NCBI GenBank assembly: GCA_015068175.1
Contig: SVLA01000085.1
Span: forward strand, 1-8,920
Length of the DNA stretch: 8,920 nucleotides
Direction of reading: 5' to 3'
From: Oscillospiraceae bacterium
Lineage (GTDB): Bacteria > Bacillota_A > Clostridia > Oscillospirales > Oscillospiraceae
Below are positions 4,907-8,920 of the stretch, piece after piece (positions within the stretch are counted from its first letter, which is position 1; the number at the start of each line of letters is the position of its first letter). The position numbers were made by a program, and so were the translations under genes. Below the pieces are notes generated by a model that made no database searches, had not been told where the DNA came from, and saw only the letters and a list, made by a program, of their open reading frames with translations.

Positions 4907-5674
4907 TCAGGGGATCCGGTACAGCCGCTTGCCGTTTTCCATGGTGACGCGCCGGGCCGCCTCCGGGGAGATACCCCGGATCTCGGCCAATTTTTCTGCC
5001 ATGCGATACACCTTTCCTGGATCGTTCCGCCGGCCCCGGAAGGGTTCCGGGGACATATAAGGGCAGTCGGTCTCAATGACGATCCGCTCCAGGGGGATGG
5101 CCTGGGCGGCTTCGATGGCCCGCCGGGCGTTTTTGAAGGTCAGCACCCCGGTGAAGCCGATGTACCAACCCAAGTCCGTGAGCTGCCGCGCCAGTTCCGC
5201 GGAGCCGGAGAAGCAGTGGAACACGCCCGTGACCTCCGGGAAGGCCTTGACGATGGCCAGACCGTCCTCGTGGGCCTCCCGCTCGTGGACGATCACCGGC
5301 AGATCCAGTTCCCGGGCCAGTTCCATTTGCGCGATAAAGGCCTTCTTCTGCAGTTCCCGGGGGATGTCCTCGTAGTGATAATCCAGGCCGATCTCACCGA
5401 TGGCCTTTACTTTTTGGGGATGAAGTTTACATAATATCCGATATTCTTCCAAAACCCGGTGATCCACCTCATCCGCCGCATCGGGATGGGAACCCACCGC
5501 AGCATAGATATAGCCGTATTCTTCCGCCAGAGCCACCGCATTCCGGGAGGACTCCAGGCTGCAGCCGGGGTTCATCAGCAGGCCGATGCCGCCCTCCGGC
5601 AGCGCCTTCAGCAGCTCGTGGCGGTCCTCGTCAAATGCCTGGTCATCCATGTGGGCGTGGGTATCAAAAAGCAT
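4907..5674 (-). CDS. TatD-family metal-dependent DNase
   Basis: This 255-residue protein has the full TatD (amidohydrolase-fold) metal site: FDTHAH with His6 and His8, GSHP with His63, GEIGLDYH with Glu94, VIVHERE with His130, FHCFSG with His153, and ETDCPY with Asp203. Members are metal-dependent 3'-5' nucleases acting on DNA, some also processing tRNA ends, and the length is normal for the family. The ATG at 5674 is preferred to ATG 5680: GGAGG from the end of the preceding gene lies 7 nt from the former but only 1 nt from the latter. It starts 2 nt after the PPTase stop, so the pair should be co-translated. The exact paralogue (TatD, YcfH or YjjV type) cannot be decided. Confidence 0.88.
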   Translation of the reverse strand: MLFDTHAHMDDQAFDEDRHELLKALPEGGIGLLMNPGCSLESSRNAVALAEEYGYIYAAVGSHPDAADEVDHRVLEEYRILCKLHPQKVKAIGEIGLDYHYEDIPRELQKKAFIAQMELARELDLPVIVHEREAHEDGLAIVKAFPEVTGVFHCFSGSAELARQLTDLGWYIGFTGVLTFKNARRAIEAAQAIPLERIVIETDCPYMSPEPFRGRRNDPGKVYRMAEKLAEIRGISPEAARRVTMENGKRLYRIP

Positions 5675-5676
5675 AG

Positions 5677-6117
5677 TCATTCCTCCATCACGGCCACGAT
5701 ACAGCCGTCGATCTGTATGATGCGGCCGTCATCAGGCCGGAAATCCGTTTCTTTCAGGTAATTGCCGATGCCCCGGCCGGTGAGCTTGGCCCAGCTTTCC
5801 TTCAGCACCCACAGCCGCAGCAGGTCTGTATCGCAGCGGCACCGGGCCAACTCGGCGGCGCTGCACATATTCCGCAGGGCAGGGGAGACAGGGCGGTCCG
5901 CTTCTTCCGCGTCTATGCCCACGTTTTTCCCGGATACACAGCAAAAGGCATGATTTTTGGTATGGGCGATGGAAAAAAAGAGAGACCCGTCCGCGAAATA
6001 GGGTTTCCCCCGGTCCGTCACCAGGATGGGCGGCAGTTCGCCCACCAATTCCCTCAGCAATTCCCGGCCCACCGTATGCCCGTCCCGGCCATCCAGCCGC
6101 CGCCATGCCAATTTCAT
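5677..6117 (-). CDS. Short Sfp-like 4'-phosphopantetheinyl transferase
   Basis: The 146-residue product has the ordered motifs of Sfp-type enzymes: GKPYF (37-41) and FSIAHTKN (48-55), then VGIDAEE (66-72) with metal-binding Asp69 and Glu71, and WVLKESWAKLTGRGI (103-117) with Glu107 and Lys111. Such enzymes move the phosphopantetheine arm of coenzyme A onto a serine of acyl or peptidyl carrier proteins. It is well below the roughly 220 residues of Sfp, with short ends on both sides of the core, yet the core motifs and spacing are intact, so it appears minimal rather than broken. No carrier protein or synthase is nearby. The start is uncertain between ATG 6117 (GGTGAGG just upstream) and GTG 6126. 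It is first in the operon with tatD. Confidence 0.8.
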   Translation of the reverse strand: MKLAWRRLDGRDGHTVGRELLRELVGELPPILVTDRGKPYFADGSLFFSIAHTKNHAFCCVSGKNVGIDAEEADRPVSPALRNMCSAAELARCRCDTDLLRLWVLKESWAKLTGRGIGNYLKETDFRPDDGRIIQIDGCIVAVMEE

Positions 6118-6140
6118 GTCCCTCACCGTCCTTTTGCATT

Positions 6141-6169
6141 AGTATACGATAAATTTCTCTGTGGGTCAA
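6141..6169 (-). promoter_or_regulatory. Promoter of the PPTase-tatD operon
   Basis: Minus strand TTGACC (6164-6169), 17-nt spacer, TATACT (6141-6146). The start is predicted near 6134, about 17 nt before ATG 6117. If GTG 6126 were used, the leader would be only about 8 nt, which favours the ATG. Confidence 0.85.
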
Positions 6170-6204
6170 GGGCGGCAAGGCCCCCGGCAGGGATCAACAG
6201 AAAT

Positions 6205-6233
6205 TTGCAATTCCGGCGGAGCTGTGCTATAAT
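6205..6233 (+). promoter_or_regulatory. Promoter of the alanyl-tRNA editing gene
   Basis: TTGCAA (6205-6210), 17-nt spacer, TATAAT (6228-6233) with an extended TGC. The predicted start is about 6240, directly before AAGGAGGG (6241-6248), so the leader is about 16 nt. It is divergent from the PPTase promoter, with the -35 boxes 35 bp apart. Confidence 0.85.
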
Positions 6234-6255
6234 CCCGGAAAAGGAGGGATCCTCT

Positions 6256-7398
6256 ATGGAGAAATTGTTCTATGAAGACAGCCATATGACAGAATTTGAT
6301 GCCACGGTCACCGGCTGCGCCCAGGGTGAAAAAGGCTGGACCGTCACCCTGGACCGCACCGCTTTCTATCCCGAAGGGGGCGGCCAGGCCTGCGACCTGG
6401 GCATTTTGGGCGGCGTCCGGGTCCTGGATGTTCAGGAAGAGGGGACGCAGATCCTCCATCTGTGCGACGGCCCCCTGGCGGTGGGCCGGCAGGTCCACGG
6501 CGCCATCGATTGGGCCCGCCGCTTTGACCTGATGCAGCAGCACACCGGCGAGCATATCATCTCCGGCCTGATCCACGAAAAATTCGGCTACCAGAACACC
6601 GGCTTCCATGTGGGCCAGGACGTGATGGAAGTGGATTTCGACGGCCCCATCTCCCCGGAGGACCTGGCGGAGATCGAGCGGAAAGCCAACGAAGCCGTCT
6701 GGGCGGATATTCCCCTGAAATGCTGGATCCCCGACCCGGCGGAGCTGGCCGCCGTCACTTACCGCACCAAGCGGGCCCTGCCCTGGCCGGTGCGGATCGT
6801 GTGGGTGCCGGGATACGATTCCTGCGCCTGCTGCGGCATCCATGTGAAGCGCACCGGCGAGGTGGGCCTCATCAAGATCCTTTCCTGCGTCCGGCTCCGG
6901 GGCGGCGTCCGTCTGGGCATGGTCTGCGGACAGCGGGCCTACCGGCACATGGTGCGGATCTTCGAGGAAAACCGGGCCGTCAGCCAGGCATTTTCCGCCC
7001 ATATGGAAGATACCGGCGCCGCCGCCCGGCGGATGAACGAGGCCCTGGCGGCGGAAAAGCAGAAAAATAACCTCCTGCTGGACCGGATCTTCCGGAATAT
7101 TGCCGCCGGCTATGCCGGCCGGGCCGACGTACTGCACTTCGAGGAGGGCCTGGAGCCGTCCCAGGTGCGGGTGCTGGCGGATCGGATCGCCGATGCGGTC
7201 ACGGGCTATTGCGCCGTGTTCTCCGGCACCGACGGGCACTTCAATTTCTGCCTGGCCACCCGGTCCGGCGACCTGCGGCAACTGGGCAAGGACCTGACGT
7301 CCGCCTTGGACGGCCGGGGCGGCGGCAAGCCCAATTTCCAGCAGGGCAGCGTGAACGCGGAGAAAACCGCCATCGAAGCCTTCTTCGCGGGAAGGTGA
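6256..7398 (+). CDS. Alanyl-tRNA editing protein, AlaX-like with DHHA1 domain
   Basis: The 380-residue protein is built like the editing half of alanyl-tRNA synthetase without the aminoacylation domain. An N-terminal beta-barrel part contains TAFYPEGGGQ (35-44). The second-additional-domain zinc site is complete: HTGEH with His96 and His100, and CCGIH with Cys192 and His196. A coiled or helical linker (about 236-280) leads to a C-terminal DHHA1 domain ending in GRGGGKPNFQQGS (353-365). These trans-editing enzymes hydrolyse Ser- or Gly-tRNA(Ala). The long, DHHA1-bearing form is the AlaX-L type. The start is fixed by AAGGAGGG (6241-6248), 7 nt before the ATG. It has its own promoter and no clear downstream terminator; a weak dyad lies at 7451-7469. 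Confidence 0.88.
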   Translation: MEKLFYEDSHMTEFDATVTGCAQGEKGWTVTLDRTAFYPEGGGQACDLGILGGVRVLDVQEEGTQILHLCDGPLAVGRQVHGAIDWARRFDLMQQHTGEHIISGLIHEKFGYQNTGFHVGQDVMEVDFDGPISPEDLAEIERKANEAVWADIPLKCWIPDPAELAAVTYRTKRALPWPVRIVWVPGYDSCACCGIHVKRTGEVGLIKILSCVRLRGGVRLGMVCGQRAYRHMVRIFEENRAVSQAFSAHMEDTGAAARRMNEALAAEKQKNNLLLDRIFRNIAAGYAGRADVLHFEEGLEPSQVRVLADRIADAVTGYCAVFSGTDGHFNFCLATRSGDLRQLGKDLTSALDGRGGGKPNFQQGSVNAEKTAIEAFFAGR

Positions 7399-7450
7399 AC
7401 GGGGGGTTTAGCGTACGGCCCCTGCAATGGCGTATCACAACAGAACGCAG

Positions 7451-7469
7451 GCTGAAATTGAATTTCAGC
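7451..7469. repeat. 19-bp perfect palindrome between alaX-like gene and gap
   Basis: GCTGAAATT and AATTTCAGC flank a single central G (7460). As RNA it could fold as a 7-bp stem with a TTGAA loop, but no U-run follows, so it is a poor terminator. Its length and symmetry suit a dimeric DNA-binding regulator, although it lies about 70 bp upstream of the gap -35. Confidence 0.45.
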
Positions 7470-7536
7470 ACCTTCATTTGTCACAACCATGGAATAATTT
7501 TCGATAAAAAACCGCCTATTTATGCAAAAATCCCCC

Positions 7537-7565
7537 TTTACAATTTCAGGCAGATATTGTATAAT
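7537..7565 (+). promoter_or_regulatory. Strong promoter of gap
   Basis: TTTACA (7537-7542), 17-nt spacer, consensus TATAAT (7560-7565). The predicted start is about 7572, leaving a leader of about 76 nt, much longer than those of most neighbours. A short dyad, CATAC-T-GTATG (7567-7577), lies across the predicted start. Confidence 0.85.
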
Positions 7566-7573
7566 GCATACTG

Positions 7574-7625
7574 TATGGGGTTCAGAAAACCCATAAAAAC
7601 GTAACATATACTGCGAAAAGCAGTA
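7574..7625 (+). promoter_or_regulatory. Two hairpins in the gap 5' leader
   Basis: Hairpin 1 (7574-7595): TATGGG pairs with CCCATA, then a G/A mismatch and two more pairs. Hairpin 2 (7609-7625): TACTGC and GCAGTA close a GAAAA loop, 9 nt before the TGGAGG ribosome site. A hairpin at the extreme 5' end usually protects an mRNA from decay; the second may affect ribosome access. Confidence 0.5.
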
Positions 7626-7647
7626 ATTTGAAATGGAGGAAATTCCC

Positions 7648-8670
7648 ATGTCTGTTAAAGTTGCTATTAACGGTTTCGGTCGTATCGGCCGTCTGGCTTT
7701 CCGTCAGATGTTCGGTGCTGAGGGCTTCGAGGTTGTCGCCATCAACGACCTGACCTCCCCCAAGATGCTGGCTCACCTGCTGAAGTACGACTCCACTCAG
7801 GGCGCCTATGCTGCTCCCTTCGGCACCCACACTGTGGAGGCCGGCGAGGACCACATCGTTGTGGACGGCAAGAAGATCACCATCTACGCCCAGGCCAACG
7901 CCGCCGAGCTGCCCTGGGGCGAGCTGGACGTGGACGTTGTCCTGGAGTGCACCGGCTTCTACACCAGCAAGGCCAAGGCTCAGGCTCACATCGACGCCGG
8001 CGCCAAGAAGGTCGTTATCTCCGCTCCTGCCGGCAATGACCTGCCCACCATCGTTTACAACGTCAACCACGAGACCCTGACCAAGGACGACCACATCATC
8101 TCCGCCGCTTCCTGCACCACCAACTGCCTGGCTCCCATGGCTAAGGCGCTGAATGACCTGGCTCCCATCGAGTCCGGCATTATGTGCACCATCCATGCTT
8201 ACACCGGCGACCAGATGATCCTGGACGGTCCCCAGCGTAAGGGCGACCTGCGCCGCTCCCGCGCCGGCGCCATCAACATCGTGCCCAACTCCACCGGCGC
8301 TGCCAAGGCCATCGGCCTGGTCATCCCCGAGCTGAACGGCAAGCTGATCGGCGCTGCTCAGCGGATCCCCACTCCCACCGGCTCCACCACCATCCTGAAC
8401 GCCGTTGTGGCCAAGGAAGTCACCAAGGAAGAGATCAACGCTGCCATGAAGGCCGCTGTCACCGAGTCCTACGGCTACACCGAGGACGAGATCGTCTCCT
8501 CCGACATCGTGGGCATGACCTTCGGCTCCCTGTTCGATGCCACCCAGACCATGGTCAACAAGCTGCCCGGCGGCATGACCCAGGTCCAGGTCGTTTCCTG
8601 GTACGACAACGAGAACTCCTACGTTTCTCAGATGGTCCGTACCATCAAGCACTTCTCCACTCTGCTGTAA
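7648..8670 (+). CDS. gap: Glyceraldehyde-3-phosphate dehydrogenase (type I)
   Basis: This 340-residue enzyme oxidises glyceraldehyde-3-phosphate to 1,3-bisphosphoglycerate with NAD+ in glycolysis. The Rossmann motif INGFGRIGR (7-15) is followed by Asp34, which marks NAD over NADP preference. The catalytic loop SAASCTTNC holds Cys156, with His183 in [10 protein letters not shown] as the base. RIPTPTGS (239-246) and SWYDNENSY (317-325) are typical family segments. The true start is ATG 7648 (TGGAGG 8 nt upstream), not the in-frame ATG-like codon at 7633. Codon use differs from the neighbours, with many GCT, GTT and CGT codons near the start, as expected of a very highly expressed gene. It is monocistronic, between its own promoter and terminator. 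Confidence 0.97.
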   Translation: MSVKVAINGFGRIGRLAFRQMFGAEGFEVVAINDLTSPKMLAHLLKYDSTQGAYAAPFGTHTVEAGEDHIVVDGKKITIYAQANAAELPWGELDVDVVLECTGFYTSKAKAQAHIDAGAKKVVISAPAGNDLPTIVYNVNHETLTKDDHIISAASCTTNCLAPMAKALNDLAPIESGIMCTIHAYTGDQMILDGPQRKGDLRRSRAGAINIVPNSTGAAKAIGLVIPELNGKLIGAAQRIPTPTGSTTILNAVVAKEVTKEEINAAMKAAVTESYGYTEDEIVSSDIVGMTFGSLFDATQTMVNKLPGGMTQVQVVSWYDNENSYVSQMVRTIKHFSTLL

Positions 8671-8692
8671 TTCAGTAAGATAAGAAGCACTT

Positions 8693-8726
8693 CGCCCCTG
8701 CGCCACCCGGTGCAGGGGCGTTTTTT
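8693..8726 (+). terminator. Strong terminator of gap
   Basis: A 12-bp, GC-rich stem (8693-8704 with 8709-8720, one G-T wobble) with an ACCC loop is followed immediately by six T (8721-8726). Confidence 0.95.
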
Positions 8727-8755
8727 ACCATTTGAAAATTTTCCGGAAATGCCCC

Positions 8756-8784
8756 TTGCCGTTTTCGGAAAATCATGTTATAGT
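8756..8784 (+). promoter_or_regulatory. Promoter for the gene at 8901
   Basis: TTGCCG (8756-8761), 17-nt spacer, TATAGT (8779-8784) with an extended TGT. The predicted start is near 8791, so the leader to ATG 8901 would be about 110 nt. Confidence 0.75.
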
Positions 8785-8790
8785 AGCAAA

Positions 8791-8843
8791 GTCAGCGGAA
8801 CGCCGCCTGAGATCAAAATACGAAATGACATGGAATTTGCGTA
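8791..8843 (+). promoter_or_regulatory. Leader with candidate antiterminator hairpin
   Basis: The first leader hairpin pairs CAGCGG (8793-8798) with CCG and CTG of 8803-8809 (one bulged C, AACG loop). A second pairs TACGAAAT (8819-8826) with ATTTGCGTA (8835-8843), one bulged G, 8-nt loop. The latter uses bases that form the 5' arm of the terminator at 8827-8875, so the two are mutually exclusive. I do not recognise a known riboswitch class here. Confidence 0.5.
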
Positions 8844-8875
8844 CGAAAAGACTACGCAATTTCTATGTCTTTTTT
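8827..8875 (+). terminator. Intrinsic terminator inside a leader (attenuator)
   Basis: A long stem pairs 8827-8843 with 8853-8869 (GACAT...ATGTC outer, TTGCGTA...TACGCAA inner), with a single T/T mismatch, one G-T wobble and a 9-nt loop. Six T follow directly (8870-8875). It lies between the promoter at 8756 and the ribosome site at 8884, so it must be bypassed for the downstream gene to be expressed. Alternatively it ends a small RNA of about 85 nt. Confidence 0.8.
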
Positions 8876-8900
8876 AATTTTTGAAAGGTGGTAATTCCAT

Positions 8901-8920
8901 ATGACCAAGAACAATAATCA
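8901..8920 (+). CDS. Start of an unidentified gene (runs off window)
   Basis: ATG at 8901 is followed by codons for Thr-Lys-Asn-Asn-Asn to the window edge. AAAGGTGG (8884-8891) lies 9 nt upstream. The residues are too few to identify the product. The start is supported by the ribosome site and the upstream promoter and attenuator. Confidence 0.6.

Noticed and set aside
5950..6255. Upstream extension of the alanyl-tRNA editing frame
   Set aside because: It would run through two divergent promoters and the PPTase gene; AAGGAGGG fixes the start at 6256.
7582..8706. 374-codon open frame antisense to gap
   Set aside because: It is Gly/Val/Asp-rich shadow translation of a strongly biased gene; gap on the plus strand has every family motif.
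1..8920. CRISPR array, phage defence cluster, toxin-antitoxin or other known multi-gene system
   Set aside because: There are no regularly spaced short repeats, and the genes are mostly housekeeping enzymes with separate promoters.

Overview
The window looks like chromosomal DNA from a GC-rich gut Clostridium-class Firmicute, probably Oscillospiraceae. The reasons are strong AGGAGG-type ribosome binding sites, TTGACA/TATAAT-like promoters with 17-nt spacers, two 'LCAC' lipoproteins, GC-rich coding DNA with AT-rich intergenic promoters, and a clostridial-type IS1182-like transposase. The taxon is an inference from style, not from a search.

Layout. Positions 1-214 hold the 5' end of an IS1182-type insertion sequence that reads off the left edge on the minus strand. 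From 215 to 469 there is a non-coding, heavily palindromic region containing an exact 69-bp direct repeat 172 bp apart. A plus-strand secreted esterase lipoprotein (543-1541) faces a minus-strand GH25 muramidase lipoprotein (1602-2384), with a GC-rich terminator hairpin between them. A minus-strand three-gene operon follows, in order of transcription: a tail-anchored 103-aa membrane protein (4340-4651), glutamyl-Q tRNA(Asp) synthetase (3447-4343) and a sugar-phosphate nucleotidylyltransferase (2505-3431). The first two overlap by ATGA and the last ends in a good terminator. Upstream is a 21% GC intergenic island (4741-4850) with a possible 18-codon ORF. Next is a minus-strand pair, a short Sfp-like phosphopantetheinyl transferase (5677-6117) followed by a TatD-family nuclease (4907-5674), closed by a perfect 16-bp inverted repeat. 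A divergent promoter region separates this pair from the plus-strand alanyl-tRNA editing protein (6256-7398). Glyceraldehyde-3-phosphate dehydrogenase follows (7648-8670), with its own promoter, a structured leader and a strong terminator. The window ends at the first codons of a new plus-strand gene (8901), which lies behind a promoter and a textbook-looking attenuator.

How the genes relate. Most are housekeeping: central glycolysis (gap), tRNA quality control or modification (alanyl-tRNA editing, GluQ-RS), carrier-protein activation (PPTase) and nuclease repair/turnover (TatD). The two lipoproteins act at the cell surface, one on ester substrates and one on peptidoglycan. No gene cluster here looks like a new multi-gene system. 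The most unusual material is non-coding: the repeat whose ends fall at hairpin tips, the attenuator with mutually exclusive hairpins before 8901, the gap leader, the AT-rich island, and a recurring design in which predicted transcription starts sit almost on top of the ribosome binding site, giving 5' leaders of only about 12-21 nt.
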